Shown one piece after another: positions 1-14,469 of a DNA stretch of 64,000 nucleotides. Under the pieces are notes generated by a model. The model made no database searches. It was not told the DNA's origin and saw only the letters and a list, made by a program, of their open reading frames with translations. The DNA comes from Winslowiella toletana (lineage in GTDB: Bacteria; Pseudomonadota; Gammaproteobacteria; Enterobacterales; Enterobacteriaceae). The position numbers were made by a program, and so were the translations under genes. The stretch is taken from positions 4,650,001 through 4,714,000 of the forward strand of contig NZ_CP134152.1 of NCBI RefSeq assembly GCF_032164335.1. The letters run 5' to 3'. The first letter of the stretch is position 1, and each line of letters starts with the position of its first letter.

Positions 1-1018
1 GATGGCCTAAACCGTGTGGCAGGAACGGGCCGGTCAGATTCTCTTTCACCATCGCTTCTTCACTCAGCCCTTTCACCAACTGATGTTTAAGCAGCAGTCT
101 GGCAATGCGCTGATGCATTTGCTCATGATATTCGGTATAGCGCACGCCCGCTTTCAGCGTATCGATCAGCGCCAGCTCTTCACTGTTCAGGTCATTAACC
201 AGCTCAGCAAACAGACTGTCGCTCTGCGCGGCATAGGTACGCGTCAGGTCAGCAGCGTAACCGTTATATTCCGCACCGGCATCGAGCAGGAAACTACGCA
301 GCTGCTCAGGTGGCTGCTGTTGCAGCTGAGTATAATGCAGCACTGCAGCGTGTTCGTTGAGTGCCACGATATTGCCATAAGGTACATCGGTGTCACGATG
401 ACCGGTAGCGGACAAGTAGGCAACGTTAATATCGAACTCACTCATGCCGGACAGAAACGCTTCTTTCGCTGCGCGATGGCCGAGCACGGCTACCTTCTGC
501 GCCTGGCGCATACAGGCCAGCTCATAATCGGTTTTATATGAGCGATGATAGTGCAGGTAATCCAGCACGCCTTGCGGATTAACACGATCGGCCTGAATAT
601 CCAGCTGAGTTGCACGCTGTGGCACCGGGCCAATATAGGCGACATTCTGGCGCGCTGCGGGCAGCAGCTGTGCGATCTCATCAGCATTTTTCAGCTGAAC
701 AATTTCGATTTCATCCGTCCAGAAACTTTGTGGCAACGGCTCGACGTTATGCCAGTAATCGACCGGCGACCAGAACCACAGTTTCGGCTTATTGACACCG
801 TCTATCCATAACCAGCAGTTAGGCACCTGTGTCACCGGCACCCAGGCTTTGAACTGCGGATTAACCTTGAAGGGATAGCTATGGTCGTCGAGGAAAACCG
901 TCAGTAACTCCCCGGAATGGATCAGCATCGCATCCAGTTTAAAACGCGCTAACACCTGCTGCGCGCGCTGTTGCAGCACAGAAATATGATCTTTATACAG
1001 CGTAACCAGTGAGTCCAT
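1..1018 (-). CDS. pepQ: Xaa-Pro dipeptidase PepQ (3' part cut off by window edge)
   Basis: Cytosolic metal-dependent proline dipeptidase that splits dipeptides ending in proline; a pita-bread-fold peptidase of family M24B. The frame opens at ATG 1018 and is open to the left edge, giving about 339 of the roughly 443 residues usual for the family. It begins [12 protein letters not shown] and carries the metal-binding stretches [18 protein letters not shown] and LPHGLGHP (metal-ligand Asp residues and His). The C-terminal glutamate metal ligands lie outside the window. It is divergent from fadB, as in E. coli. No frameshift is visible. Confidence 0.95.
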   Translation of the reverse strand, partial: MDSLVTLYKDHISVLQQRAQQVLARFKLDAMLIHSGELLTVFLDDHSYPFKVNPQFKAWVPVTQVPNCWLWIDGVNKPKLWFWSPVDYWHNVEPLPQSFWTDEIEIVQLKNADEIAQLLPAARQNVAYIGPVPQRATQLDIQADRVNPQGVLDYLHYHRSYKTDYELACMRQAQKVAVLGHRAAKEAFLSGMSEFDINVAYLSATGHRDTDVPYGNIVALNEHAAVLHYTQLQQQPPEQLRSFLLDAGAEYNGYAADLTRTYAAQSDSLFAELVNDLNSEELALIDTLKAGVRYTEYHEQMHQRIARLLLKHQLVKGLSEEAMVKENLTGPFLPHGLGH

Positions 1019-1161
1019 TTACTTCTCTCCGTCGCACTAAAAAGTGCCCGCATCTTATCACAGCCAGGCAGACGATGCCGTTATGCCGCAGCTGTGATCT
1101 TGTTAGCAAATCAGCAAACTTCCATTTGCAAATAGTTAACATCAAACCCACACTCACGATC

Positions 1162-1178
1162 ATCTGGTATGACCAGAT
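1162..1178. promoter_or_regulatory. FadR operator upstream of fadBA
   Basis: ATCTGGTATGACCAGAT is a perfect 7+3+7 dyad matching the FadR operator known upstream of E. coli fadB (CTGGT...ACCAG core). It ends 28 bp before the fadB ATG, where a bound repressor would block initiation. FadR represses fadBA until long-chain acyl-CoA releases it. The sequence match is direct; the regulation is inferred from the family. Confidence 0.88.
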
Positions 1179-1206
1179 CCCTTTATCGCTGTTTCAGGAG
1201 ACTGAC

Positions 1207-4567
<3,361 letters not shown>

Positions 4568-4597
4568 TACGTTGAAATTGTCGTACTTGTTTCTTTT

Positions 4598-4625
4598 CCC
4601 GCCTGTCAGGGGCGGGTTTTTTCGT
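4598..4625 (+). terminator. Rho-independent terminator of fadBA
   Basis: The hairpin CCCGCC-(7 nt)-GGCGGG is followed directly by TTTTTTCGTTTTT, 30 bp after the fadA stop. fre ends on the opposite strand at 4661, so this separates convergent units. Confidence 0.9.
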
Positions 4626-4660
4626 TTTTGACGGGCAAACCAGCGGCTTGCCCGGCGGGC

Positions 4661-5362
4661 TTAAATAAACGCGAAGGCATCGCCATACATATGCGCTTCC
4701 AGCGCACCGCGTTCGGCGCAGAAACGATCGCGGGCAATTTTCGCCATTTCAAAACGGCCAGCAATATAAATATCGTGCTCGCTCAGCGTAGCGTAATCCT
4801 GCATCACCGCAGTTAATACCGTACCGTTGCGCCCTTCCCAACCCGCTTCAGGCTGCTCAACGACCGGAATGACCTTCAGATTAGGATGCTTAACCGCCAG
4901 CGCGTTCAGCTCTTCCAGATCGTACAGGTGCTTCAGTTCACGTCCACCCCAATAAATGGCGATATCGCGTTGCGGCTGCTCGGCCAGCGCGGTCAACAGG
5001 ATTGAACGGGCGTAAGAGAAGCCGGTGCCACCGGCAATCAGGATCAGTGGGCGCTCGCCCTCTTCACGCAGCCAGGCATCGCCATGCGGAATATCAACGG
5101 TGATTTCACGCTGTTGCTGAATGCGCTCCATTACCGCCATCGCATACAGGTTCAGCTCGGAAGCACCGATATGCAGCTCAATAATATCTTTTTCCATCGG
5201 GGTTGAAGCCAGTGAGAATGGGCGCTTATCACGCTCATCCATCACTACCATCAGGTACTGACCAGCACGGAAACTGAAATCAGCTTCCGGCACCAGGCGG
5301 ACTCGGTACACAGTATCGGTAATAGCCTCAACCGAGGTCACTTTACAGCTCAATATTGTCAT
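4661..5362 (-). CDS. fre: NAD(P)H-flavin reductase Fre
   Basis: Cytosolic ferredoxin-reductase-like enzyme that reduces free FMN, FAD or riboflavin with NAD(P)H. In E. coli its reduced flavin feeds several partners, including UbiX/UbiD chemistry by way of prenyl-FMN. The 233-residue product starts [20 protein letters not shown], as in the family; an upstream in-frame ATG at 5392 would add ten residues without family support. RAGQYLMV (flavin site) and [14 protein letters not shown] (nucleotide site) are present. It lies 47 bp downstream of ubiD on the same strand, as in E. coli. Confidence 0.96.
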   Translation of the reverse strand: MTILSCKVTSVEAITDTVYRVRLVPEADFSFRAGQYLMVVMDERDKRPFSLASTPMEKDIIELHIGASELNLYAMAVMERIQQQREITVDIPHGDAWLREEGERPLILIAGGTGFSYARSILLTALAEQPQRDIAIYWGGRELKHLYDLEELNALAVKHPNLKVIPVVEQPEAGWEGRNGTVLTAVMQDYATLSEHDIYIAGRFEMAKIARDRFCAERGALEAHMYGDAFAFI

Positions 5363-5409
5363 GCGTTCCCTCTGTCGGGTCGTCATTATCATGAGTTCGC
5401 TACGGCGTA

Positions 5410-6894
5410 TTAACGCTGTGGCGATTGATTAAAAATAGCTAACTCATCCCAAATAGCATCAACGCGTGCGGTAACCGCCGGATCTTTAACGATCGGCCTA
5501 CCCCATTCACGCTGCGTTTCGCCAGGCCATTTATTGGTGGCATCTAAACCCATTTTTGAACCCAGACCGGAAACCGGTGAAGCAAAGTCGAGATAATCGA
5601 TAGGCGTATTCTCAACCAGCACGGTATCGCGCGCCGGGTCCATACGCGTGGTGATCGCCCAAATCACATCATTCCAGTCGCGCGCATTCACATCATCATC
5701 ACAGACAATCACAAACTTGGTGTACATAAACTGCCGCAGGAATGACCAGACGCCCATCATCACGCGCTTGGCATGTCCGGCATACTGCTTTTTCATCGTC
5801 ACTACTGCCAGGCGATAAGAGCATCCTTCTGGCGGCAGGTAGAAATCGACAATTTCGGGAAACTGCTTTTGCAGAATCGGCACGAACACTTCGTTTAATG
5901 CCACACCCAACACCGCAGGTTCATCCGGTGGACGACCAGTATAGGTTGAATGATAGATGGCATTACGGCGTTGCGTTATGTGCGTTACGGTGAAAACGGG
6001 AAAGTTATCGATTTCATTATAGTAACCGGTATGGTCGCCATACGGCCCTTCCGGCGCCATTTCACCGGCTTCGATATAGCCTTCAAGTACAATCTCAGCA
6101 CTGGCAGGGACTTCAAGATCGTTGGAGATACACTTAACCACTTCGGTTTTAGTGCCACGCAGCAGGCCAGCAAAGGCATATTCAGAAAGCGAATCAGGAA
6201 CCGGCGTCACCGCGCCTAAAATAGTGGCAGGATCGGCACCCAGCGCCACCGATACCGGGAAACGCTCGCCGGGATGAGCCTGGCACCACTCCTGAAAATC
6301 AAGTGCGCCGCCACGATGAGACAGCCAGCGCATAATCACCTTGTTTTTACCAATGACCTGCTGGCGATAAATACCGAGGTTTTGACGCTCTTTTTCCGGA
6401 CCGCGCGTAACGGTCAGACCCCAGGTAATCAGCGGTGCGGCATCTTCCGGCCAGCACTTCATCACCGGAATACGCGATAAATCCACGTCATCACCCTGCC
6501 AGATCTCTTCCTGGCATGGCGCATTGCGCAGCCGTTTGGTCGGCATATTCAGCACTTGTTTGAACTGCGGCATTTTATCAAACAGATCGCGGAAGCCTTT
6601 TGGTGGCTCAGGCTCTTTCAGAAATGCCAGTAACTTACCGACTTCGCGCAATGCGCCAACATCCTCCTGGCCCATACCCATCGCCACGCGTTTTGGCGTG
6701 CCGAACAGATTGCAAAGCACAGGCATATCATAACCCTTGGGATTTTCGAACAGCAGCGCCGGGCCGCCAGCACGCAGGGTGCGATCGGCGATCTCGGTCA
6801 TTTCCAGTTCGGGATCGATCTCAAGACTGATTCGTTTTAATTCCCCGCGTTTTTCCAGCAGAGAAATGAAGTCGCGTAAGTCGTGGTATTTCAT
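5410..6894 (-). CDS. ubiD: 3-octaprenyl-4-hydroxybenzoate decarboxylase UbiD
   Basis: Prenyl-FMN-dependent decarboxylase of ubiquinone synthesis that removes the ring carboxylate of 3-polyprenyl-4-hydroxybenzoate. The 494 residues compare with 497 in E. coli. It begins [22 protein letters not shown] and shows family stretches such as [12 protein letters not shown] and [12 protein letters not shown]. It is transcribed ahead of fre. Its divergent neighbour rfaH starts 283 bp away. Confidence 0.96.
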   Translation of the reverse strand: MKYHDLRDFISLLEKRGELKRISLEIDPELEMTEIADRTLRAGGPALLFENPKGYDMPVLCNLFGTPKRVAMGMGQEDVGALREVGKLLAFLKEPEPPKGFRDLFDKMPQFKQVLNMPTKRLRNAPCQEEIWQGDDVDLSRIPVMKCWPEDAAPLITWGLTVTRGPEKERQNLGIYRQQVIGKNKVIMRWLSHRGGALDFQEWCQAHPGERFPVSVALGADPATILGAVTPVPDSLSEYAFAGLLRGTKTEVVKCISNDLEVPASAEIVLEGYIEAGEMAPEGPYGDHTGYYNEIDNFPVFTVTHITQRRNAIYHSTYTGRPPDEPAVLGVALNEVFVPILQKQFPEIVDFYLPPEGCSYRLAVVTMKKQYAGHAKRVMMGVWSFLRQFMYTKFVIVCDDDVNARDWNDVIWAITTRMDPARDTVLVENTPIDYLDFASPVSGLGSKMGLDATNKWPGETQREWGRPIVKDPAVTARVDAIWDELAIFNQSPQR

Positions 6895-7177
6895 GCCTTT
6901 CCATCATTACGGCCGGTGAATCGGCCATTATAAGGCTGAATCATCGGGCATGCTTGTTTTTGTTCCCCCGAGTCTGATACAGGTGAAGCGGGCGCGTCAA
7001 TTTCCAATTGTGCGTAACGTAACAAACGCCCCACTAAACACCCGCAGGCTTAACGCCATAACTTCGGATATTTCGTAGATCACGTAACATAACCCATCCA
7101 GTCAAAACGCGCGATGCTGCTACAACTTACACAGCGGTTTTGTTATTCTTAGCCTCCGGTTATGAGAAAGTGAACTT
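6895..7177. other. Divergent intergenic region ubiD/rfaH
   Basis: This 283-bp region must hold the ubiD and rfaH promoters. A possible rfaH -10 is TATTCT near 7144 with CTACAA about 18 bp upstream; I consider this weak. No operator that I recognise, no repeat and no RNA gene is seen here. Confidence 0.4.
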
Positions 7178-7666
7178 ATGGAATCCTGGTATTTACTGTA
7201 CTGCAAACGTGGTCAACTCTTGCGCGCTAAAGAGCATCTTGAGCGTCAATCTGTGCACTGTATTAGTCCAATGATCGCCATGGAAAAGATCGTGCGCGGC
7301 AAACGTACCACCGTCAGTGAGCCACTGTTCCCCAACTATCTTTTTATTGAGTTTGATCCCGAAGCCATTCACACCACGACGATTAGCGCCACCCGTGGCG
7401 TTAGCCACTTCGTACGATTTGGTGCCCTGCCAGCAACAGTGCCGCAGGATGTGATTAGCGTGCTGCAAACTGAAACACCGCAAAATATGGTCGACCCTGA
7501 GACGCCACAACCGGGCGATGAAGTACTGATTATTGACGGGACTTTTGAAGGACTGAAGGCCATCTTCACCGAACCGGATGGTGAAGCGCGCTCGATGTTA
7601 CTGCTTAATCTGCTGAACAAACAGATTGTTCGCAGCGTGGATAACAAGCTGTTTAATAAGCTGTGA
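7178..7666 (+). CDS. rfaH: Transcription antitermination protein RfaH
   Basis: NusG paralogue that joins RNA polymerase at ops elements and suppresses pausing and Rho termination in long envelope operons. The 162 residues equal the E. coli length. The NGN domain opens [24 protein letters not shown]-, with the RNA polymerase-binding hydrophobic region around residues 50-75; the C-terminal KOW domain contains [15 protein letters not shown]. It stands alone on the plus strand and converges on hemB. No ops sequence was noticed in this window, so its targets lie elsewhere. Confidence 0.96.
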   Translation: MESWYLLYCKRGQLLRAKEHLERQSVHCISPMIAMEKIVRGKRTTVSEPLFPNYLFIEFDPEAIHTTTISATRGVSHFVRFGALPATVPQDVISVLQTETPQNMVDPETPQPGDEVLIIDGTFEGLKAIFTEPDGEARSMLLLNLLNKQIVRSVDNKLFNKL

Positions 7667-7740
7667 ACAGTCGTGCAACAGCATACCTCTGCCGAGATTT
7701 ACAGGGCGACAGTTATCGCCGCCCGTTCTGAATCCGCTTT

Positions 7741-8787
<1,047 letters not shown>

Positions 8788-8837
8788 CTACAGGCGGCAA
8801 TGATAACGCCTGAACGCCAGTATGGGTGGGACCTGTT

Positions 8838-9620
8838 CTAAGTGATATTAAACAGATTTCGCGAATTTTTAGTGGTCTGCTGTGCTAACCACTCAGCATC
8901 TTCACCACGCCAGGCGGCGACCTGCTGAACGATATGCGGCAGAAAACAAGGTTCATTGCGGCGGGATGGCGGCCGTGGTCTCATATCCCGGGGCAACAGA
9001 TAAGGCGCATCGGTTTCCAGTAGCAGTCGCTCTGCCGGAATCAGCGGTAACAGTTCCCGCAGTTGCAGGCCGCGACGTTCATCGCATACCCAACCAGTAA
9101 TACCGACGGATAAACCCAGCGCCAGGCACTCTTCCAGTTCCGGCTGGGTGCCGGTAAAACAGTGCACCACCGCACCGGGCAGCTTCGCGATCCACGGTTT
9201 TAAAATCTCGACGAAACGCGTATGGGCATCACGACAGTGCAGAAAAACCGGCATCGCCAGTTCTGCGGCTAACGCCAGCTGCGCGTCAAACGCATACTCC
9301 TGCTGATCGTGGGCAGAAAAGTTGCGGTTAAAATCCAGTCCGCATTCACCTATTGCCACCACTTGCTCACTTTCCGTCAGGCGACGTAAGGTCGCGGCGG
9401 TTTCGCCCGACCATTCGCTGGCATGGTGGGGATGAACGCCGGCGGTAGACCAACAGTAATTCGGATGCAGCTGCGCCAGGCTCTGCGCCTGCTGACTTTC
9501 CAGCGCATTGGTGCCGGTAATCAGGATGCCGGTTACGCCCGCCTCACGCGCACGTTTTACCACCTTCTCGCGGTCTTTAGAGAACTGCGTACTGGTCAGG
9601 TTTACACCGATATCAAACAT
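8838..9620 (-). CDS. tatD: TatD family 3'-5' DNase
   Basis: Cytosolic metal-dependent nuclease of the amidohydrolase fold. It is historically linked to the tat operon but not needed for export; E. coli TatD is a 3'-5' exonuclease linked to H2O2 repair. The product is 260 residues. Family landmarks are [28 protein letters not shown] and [11 protein letters not shown] chose ATG 9620 ([10 protein letters not shown]) with GGAAAG upstream; a TTG four codons earlier is less likely. It follows tatC by 93 bp that include an 8-bp hairpin. Confidence 0.94.
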   Translation of the reverse strand: MFDIGVNLTSTQFSKDREKVVKRAREAGVTGILITGTNALESQQAQSLAQLHPNYCWSTAGVHPHHASEWSGETAATLRRLTESEQVVAIGECGLDFNRNFSAHDQQEYAFDAQLALAAELAMPVFLHCRDAHTRFVEILKPWIAKLPGAVVHCFTGTQPELEECLALGLSVGITGWVCDERRGLQLRELLPLIPAERLLLETDAPYLLPRDMRPRPPSRRNEPCFLPHIVQQVAAWRGEDAEWLAQQTTKNSRNLFNIT

Positions 9621-9637
9621 ATTTCTTTCCAAACAGT

Positions 9638-9657
9638 AACCGCCCTTACGGGCGGTT
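9638..9657 (-). other. Hairpin between tatC and tatD
   Basis: AACCGCCC-TTAC-GGGCGGTT forms an 8-bp perfect stem 18 bp before the tatD start. Neither strand has a T-run after it, so it is not a standard terminator. It may be an mRNA processing or translation-control element in the tatABCD transcript. Confidence 0.5.
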
Positions 9658-9713
9658 GGCTATGACTTTAAATTCCTCGCGGCAAGGCCGGAATCTCCTG
9701 GTTCTCCTGATAA

Positions 9714-10466
9714 TCAGGATTCGGATTCCTGTTCCTTATCCTGACGACCTTTTCCTACATAGAACCGACCAAAGAATACGCCGACTTCAAACAGGCAGTA
9801 CATCGGAATAGCGAGCAAAGTTTGCGAAAGAACGTCCGGCGGCGTCAGTAACATACCGACCACAAACGCACCAACCAGCACATAAGGACGTTTTGCCTTC
9901 AGATCTTCCGGGGTAGTCACGCCCGTCCAGCACAACAATACAATGGCAATAGGCACTTCGAATGAGACGCCAAACGCCATAAACAGCGCCATGACGAAAT
10001 CAAGGTAGTTATTAATATCAGTGGCTATCAGCACGCCTTCCGGTGCAGTTTTAGCAAAAAAGCCAAACGCCAGCGGGAAGACGACGAAATAGGCAAACGC
10101 CATGCCGAGATAGAACAGCGCCGAGCTGGAAAACAGCAACGGCATCACCAGCCTGCGCTCGTGGCGGTAAAGCGCCGGCGCAACAAACGCCCACACCTGA
10201 TGCAGAATGACCGGTATCGCAATAAATACCGAAACAATCATCGTCAGCTTGATAGGCGTAAAAAACGGTGATGCAACGTCAGTGGCGATCATACTGGCAC
10301 CGGCAGGCAGCTGTTTGATTAGCGGTGCGGAAACGATTTGATAGATATCATTGGAGAAATAAACCAGTGCCAGAAAGATGACTAACACTGCGATAATGCA
10401 GTTTAGCAGGCGCTTACGCAGCTCTATCAGATGACTGATCAGCGGTTGGGTATCTTCAACTGCCAT
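9714..10466 (-). CDS. tatC: Sec-independent translocase subunit TatC
   Basis: Polytopic inner-membrane core of the twin-arginine translocase; with TatB it recognises the RR motif of folded cargo. The 250 residues contain about six hydrophobic helices; the N-terminal cytosolic part [19 protein letters not shown] has the conserved HLxELRxR signature. It begins 2 bp after the tatB stop, in the order tatA-tatB-tatC. Confidence 0.97.
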   Translation of the reverse strand: MAVEDTQPLISHLIELRKRLLNCIIAVLVIFLALVYFSNDIYQIVSAPLIKQLPAGASMIATDVASPFFTPIKLTMIVSVFIAIPVILHQVWAFVAPALYRHERRLVMPLLFSSSALFYLGMAFAYFVVFPLAFGFFAKTAPEGVLIATDINNYLDFVMALFMAFGVSFEVPIAIVLLCWTGVTTPEDLKAKRPYVLVGAFVVGMLLTPPDVLSQTLLAIPMYCLFEVGVFFGRFYVGKGRQDKEQESES

Positions 10467-10468
10467 GT

Positions 10469-11014
10469 TTAACGTTCACCGCTTGTAGGAGTGGTTGAGG
10501 CTGGAGTGCGCGCGGGTGCAGTGGTTTCAGTCTTGACGACCGGTTCCGCTTGGCCTGCCGTTTCTGGCATAGCATCCGGGATCACCGCTGCAGGAGCCTG
10601 TGCGGGAGCGGTGGCCTGACCATCCGCAGCAGCAGGCGTCACGCCTTCATGAGACTCCTTCGGATCTTTCACCAAAGGATTGTGGATGGTATGGGCTTCG
10701 TCATCCGCTTTTTCGTTGTCGCCAAGATAAGTCCGCTTCATCGACTCCGCTGTTTTTTTCAGCTCTTCCATCGACTCTTTCAGCTCAGGTGACAATGAGT
10801 CTTTACTGGCCTGCTCGACTTTTCTCAGACTGTCTTGCAGCTCCTGCAACTTCAACTCTTGCGCCAGTTCATTTTGCACACTTGATGCCAGCGAACGCAG
10901 CGCACGAATCCAGCCGACCACGGTTCTGACCGCAACCGGTAATCGCTGCGGGCCCAGTACTACCAGCCCGATAACGAACACCAATACCAGTTCACTAAAA
11001 CCTATGTCGAACAC
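10469..11014 (-). CDS. tatB: Sec-independent translocase subunit TatB
   Basis: Single-span membrane protein that forms the cargo receptor with TatC. The 181 residues start [20 protein letters not shown] (membrane helix, with E8 as in the family), followed by the GPQRLPVA hinge, an amphipathic helix and a long Pro/Ala/Thr-rich C-terminal tail of low conservation. It lies 3 bp after tatA. Confidence 0.96.
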   Translation of the reverse strand: MFDIGFSELVLVFVIGLVVLGPQRLPVAVRTVVGWIRALRSLASSVQNELAQELKLQELQDSLRKVEQASKDSLSPELKESMEELKKTAESMKRTYLGDNEKADDEAHTIHNPLVKDPKESHEGVTPAAADGQATAPAQAPAAVIPDAMPETAGQAEPVVKTETTAPARTPASTTPTSGER

Positions 11015-11017
11015 GGC

Positions 11018-11269
11018 TTACACCTTGTCTTTATCGTTCTTAACTTCTTCGCTTTTCGCGTCAGTATGCGGTTTATCTGCCAGAGTTTTGGCATTGAAAT
11101 CGGCATCCTGGGAGTCTTTCTCTTTTTGTTCATCATCGCTCATGGCTTTCTTAAAGCCCTTGATGGATGAACCTAAATCGGAACCAAGCGTACGTAACTT
11201 ATTGGTACCAAACAGAAGTACGACGATCACGGCAATAATTAACAACTGCCAAATACTGATACCGCCCAT
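11018..11269 (-). CDS. tatA: Sec-independent translocase subunit TatA
   Basis: Pore-forming or membrane-thinning subunit of the Tat translocase. The 83 residues start [20 protein letters not shown], then the [14 protein letters not shown] amphipathic helix and a charged C-terminal tail. It is the first gene of tatABC. The family is usually 80-90 residues. Confidence 0.96.
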   Translation of the reverse strand: MGGISIWQLLIIAVIVVLLFGTNKLRTLGSDLGSSIKGFKKAMSDDEQKEKDSQDADFNAKTLADKPHTDAKSEEVKNDKDKV

Positions 11270-11344
11270 GTTATTTGCCTCTGGATTAAATTAATTAAAC
11301 GCTGATGCTGGCAGTATATAACAACTACCCGCAGGGTCGCGACG

Positions 11345-11368
11345 AAGACGCTTAGCTTAACGCGTCTT
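11345..11368 (+). terminator. Hairpin between ubiB and tatA, terminator-like on plus strand
   Basis: AAGACGC-(10 nt)-GCGTCTT is followed on the plus strand by TTT. Both flanking genes are on the minus strand and that strand has no T-run after the stem, so its role is unclear; it could stop antisense transcription or mark the ubiB/tatA boundary. Confidence 0.35.
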
Positions 11369-11385
11369 TTTACCGTTTATGACAA

Positions 11386-13023
11386 TCATTGGGTCTTGCG
11401 CCAGCCAATCAGCCATGACACCAGACCACCCGCCATCATCACTGCCGGCAGTACATCCCATTCCGGATGGGTTAACAGGATTGCCGTGCCGCTTACCAGC
11501 AGCGTGACACCGATACCAAACAGGAAACGTGACTGATGCTGGCGCGTGCGTTGAACATTCATGTCGGTAACCAGCCTATCAACACTATGTTGCAAACGTT
11601 TATGTTGACGCAGACTGTCGTAAAAAAGTTCCGGTAACTCAGGCAACTTTTCCGCCCAGAACGGCGCTTTTTCTTTCAGCGCGCGCACAATCGCCGGAAT
11701 TCCTACCTGGTCTTTAATCCAGTCTTCGAGGAACGGCTTGGCGGTTTTCCACAGGTCAAGCTGCGGATAGAGCTGACGCCCGACGCCTTCGACATACAAC
11801 AGGGTTTTCTGCAACAGCACCAACTGCGGCTGCACTTCCATATTGAAACGTCGGGCGGTATTAAACAGGTTCAGCAGCACATGACCAAAGGAGATCTCAG
11901 CCAGCGGTTTCTCAAAAATCGGCTCACAGACGGTGCGGATGGCAAACTCAAAATCTTCGACATTGGTATCCAGCGGTACCCAGCCGGAATCAACATGCAA
12001 CTCCGCCACTTTACGATAATCACGATTGAAGAAAGCAATAAAGTTTTCAGCCAGATAGCGCTTATCTTCTTTGTTCAGTGAGCCGACAATTCCGCAGTCG
12101 ATACCGATATATTGCGGATCTTCCGGGTGCTCATAGCTGACGAAAATATTGCCGGGATGCATATCTGCATGGAAGAAACTGTCGCGGAATACCTGGGTAA
12201 AGAACACCTGCACGCCACGCTCGGCTAACAGCTTCATGTTGACGCCATGCTGCTCCAGCGACACCACATCTGAAATCGGAATACCGTAAATGCGCTCCAT
12301 CACCAGCATCGATTCACTGCAATAATCGGAATAGACTTCAGGCACATACAGCATTTTGCTGTTGTCGAAATTACGGCGCAGCTGAATGGCATTTGCCGCT
12401 TCGCGCAGTAAATTCAGCTCATCGATCAAGGTTTTTTCATAGTCAGCGACCACTTCTACCGGGCGCAGACGGCGGCCATCGGGTAACAGACGCGGAACCC
12501 AGTGTGCCAGACGATAAATCAGCTTCATATCCGCTTTGATTACCGGCAGGATATCCGGGCGAATCACCTTGATGACAACCTGTTTGCCATTTTCTTTCAG
12601 CGTGGCGGTATGCACCTGAGCGATAGAAGCGGACGCCAGCGGTTTGATCTCGAAATCGTCAAACCAGGTTTCAATCGTCGAGCCCAGCGACAGCTCAATC
12701 TGACGACGCGCCAGCTCACCATCAAAAGGCGCTACCCGGTCCTGCAACATCGCCAGTTGATCGGCAATCTGCGGCGGAAACAGGTCGCGTCGCGTTGACA
12801 TCATCTGACCGAACTTAATCCACACCGGCCCCAGCTGCTCCAGCGCCATACGCAGACGCGCGCCCAGCGGCTTTTCCTTGTGCGTATTGGGGATCCAGAA
12901 CACACAACGTCGCCACAGCCGAATTGGCAAAGTAATGCGAGTACGTGGGATCAGTTCATCAAGACCGTAACTGAGAAACACCTTGATGATGTAATACAGC
13001 CGGCGAATTTCTCCCAGCGTCAT
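11386..13023 (-). CDS. ubiB: Ubiquinone biosynthesis accessory ATPase/kinase-like UbiB
   Basis: Member of the atypical ABC1/ADCK/UbiB family, needed for ubiquinone synthesis; ATPase activity is thought to help expose hydrophobic intermediates. The 545 residues carry the family signature [14 protein letters not shown] near residue 72, an A-rich nucleotide loop ([11 protein letters not shown]), ADMHPGNI and IDCGIVG. Two hydrophobic helices lie at the C-terminus (about residues 498-542). It overlaps ubiJ by 4 bp, so translation is probably coupled. Confidence 0.96.
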   Translation of the reverse strand: MTLGEIRRLYYIIKVFLSYGLDELIPRTRITLPIRLWRRCVFWIPNTHKEKPLGARLRMALEQLGPVWIKFGQMMSTRRDLFPPQIADQLAMLQDRVAPFDGELARRQIELSLGSTIETWFDDFEIKPLASASIAQVHTATLKENGKQVVIKVIRPDILPVIKADMKLIYRLAHWVPRLLPDGRRLRPVEVVADYEKTLIDELNLLREAANAIQLRRNFDNSKMLYVPEVYSDYCSESMLVMERIYGIPISDVVSLEQHGVNMKLLAERGVQVFFTQVFRDSFFHADMHPGNIFVSYEHPEDPQYIGIDCGIVGSLNKEDKRYLAENFIAFFNRDYRKVAELHVDSGWVPLDTNVEDFEFAIRTVCEPIFEKPLAEISFGHVLLNLFNTARRFNMEVQPQLVLLQKTLLYVEGVGRQLYPQLDLWKTAKPFLEDWIKDQVGIPAIVRALKEKAPFWAEKLPELPELFYDSLRQHKRLQHSVDRLVTDMNVQRTRQHQSRFLFGIGVTLLVSGTAILLTHPEWDVLPAVMMAGGLVSWLIGWRKTQ

Positions 13024-13625
13024 TTCGCCTCCAGCGAGTCTAACCGGGCGCTTAATGCGTCCAGTGAACGGTTTACGGCATCAACTTCTTCAGCAAACCA
13101 GGCCAGTTCTAAAGCACCGGGCGCCACGCGCCACTCTTCGGTTAACACCTGAGCCGCATAGCTTTGTTTCCGCTGAATATCGTTGCGCAGGAAATTGAAA
13201 CCACGGCGGGCAAACTGGCTGATACCTTGCGCGGCGATATCGCCAACCCACGGAGCCAGATACTCTGCTGGATCCAGCTCAGCCATATCAAAAAGCGCGG
13301 AGAACTGCTGCACCACTTGCAGATCGCCGTCCACTTCCAGCTCACCGCTGCGAATCAATGCGGTAAGCTGCTGACGATCGCGTAATTTACGCAGCACAGA
13401 AAAACGGGTTTTAACGGTGCAGTCGGTCGCATCCTGCCAGTCGCCCAGCACATCGACCTGGTTTTCGCTAAACACCAGCGTCAACGGCTGAGACAGCTCC
13501 TGCAGATCGAAGGCGAGAGTCTTGCCAGTCAGTCGTTGACGCGCCGCTTTCAGGCCACGATCGCGATACAGAATTTGATTAAGCGCGGTCTCCAGACCAG
13601 CGGTTAACAGCGGCGTTAAAGTCAT
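13020..13625 (-). CDS. ubiJ: Ubiquinone biosynthesis accessory factor UbiJ
   Basis: Lipid-binding SCP2-domain protein that supports the soluble Ubi complex. The 201 residues have an N-terminal SCP2-like part and a C-terminal segment rich in charged residues likely to be helical. It lies between ubiE (12 bp) and ubiB (4-bp overlap), the usual ubiEJB order. E. coli also has the small RNA EsrE in this gene; I could not verify it here. Confidence 0.92.
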   Translation of the reverse strand: MTLTPLLTAGLETALNQILYRDRGLKAARQRLTGKTLAFDLQELSQPLTLVFSENQVDVLGDWQDATDCTVKTRFSVLRKLRDRQQLTALIRSGELEVDGDLQVVQQFSALFDMAELDPAEYLAPWVGDIAAQGISQFARRGFNFLRNDIQRKQSYAAQVLTEEWRVAPGALELAWFAEEVDAVNRSLDALSARLDSLEAK

Positions 13626-13637
13626 TCGCTTTCCCGA

Positions 13638-14393
13638 TCAGAACTTGAATCCACGGTGCAGCGCGACAATGCCACCCGTCAGGTTATGGTAAGTGGTGTT
13701 TTCAAAACCCACGTCCATCATCATCGCTTTCAGCGTCTCCTGGTCAGGATGCATCCGAATGGACTCCGCCAGATAGCGATAGCTCTCGGCATCCTGCGCC
13801 ACCAGTTCGCCAATACGCGGCAGAATATGGAAAGAGTAAGCATCGTAGGCTTTATTCAGTGGCTCCAGCAGCGGTTTGGAGAACTCCAGCACCAGCAAAC
13901 GACCACCTGGCTTCAGCACGCGAAACATTGAGGCCAGCGCTTTTTCTTTCTCGGTAACGTTGCGCAGACCAAAGGAGATGGTAATGCAGTCAAAATAGTT
14001 ATCCGGGAACGGCAGCGCTTCGGCATTGGCCTGCACATAGCTGACATTGCCCACCACACCGCTGTTACGCAGCTTTTCGCGACCCATCTTCAGCATTGAG
14101 CTGTTGATATCCGCCAGCACTACCTGACCGGTTTCACCCACCAGACGGGAAAATTTCGCCGTCAGATCGCCGGTACCACCCGCCAGGTCTAATACGCGTT
14201 GCCCACGGCGCACGCCGCTGCAATCAATGGTAAAACGCTTCCAGATGCGATGGATGCCAAAGGACATCAAATCGTTCATCAGGTCATACTTCGCCGCGAC
14301 GGAATGGAATACATCTGCAACCATGTCAGCTTTTTCAGTTTTCGCGACCGTACGAAAACCAAAATGTGTGGTTTCCTGTGATTCATCTGCCAT
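13638..14393 (-). CDS. ubiE: Ubiquinone/menaquinone C-methyltransferase UbiE
   Basis: SAM-dependent methyltransferase acting in both ubiquinone and menaquinone synthesis. The 251 residues match the E. coli length when the start is ATG 14393 ([13 protein letters not shown]). A longer in-frame start at 14498 would run into rmuC and has no family support. SAM motifs [13 protein letters not shown] and [11 protein letters not shown] are present. It is the first gene of the ubiEJB run. Confidence 0.96.
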   Translation of the reverse strand: MADESQETTHFGFRTVAKTEKADMVADVFHSVAAKYDLMNDLMSFGIHRIWKRFTIDCSGVRRGQRVLDLAGGTGDLTAKFSRLVGETGQVVLADINSSMLKMGREKLRNSGVVGNVSYVQANAEALPFPDNYFDCITISFGLRNVTEKEKALASMFRVLKPGGRLLVLEFSKPLLEPLNKAYDAYSFHILPRIGELVAQDAESYRYLAESIRMHPDQETLKAMMMDVGFENTTYHNLTGGIVALHRGFKF

Positions 14394-14469
14394 TTGTTTT
14401 GCCTGCTCCACAATCAAATATCCTCGAAGTGTACCAGAGTAAGGGTAGCCAGGCACGCTGCCCCGGCGT

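Noticed and set aside
14-811. Plus-strand ORFs of 60-175 codons over pepQ
   Set aside because: They lie antisense to a full-length conserved pepQ frame and resemble no family; they are shadows.
7683-7740. Possible terminator between convergent rfaH and hemB
   Set aside because: Only a 5-bp GGCGA/TCGCC stem without T-run; too weak to call.
13020-13625. EsrE small RNA, known inside ubiJ of E. coli
   Set aside because: No promoter or terminator that I could recognise inside ubiJ here.
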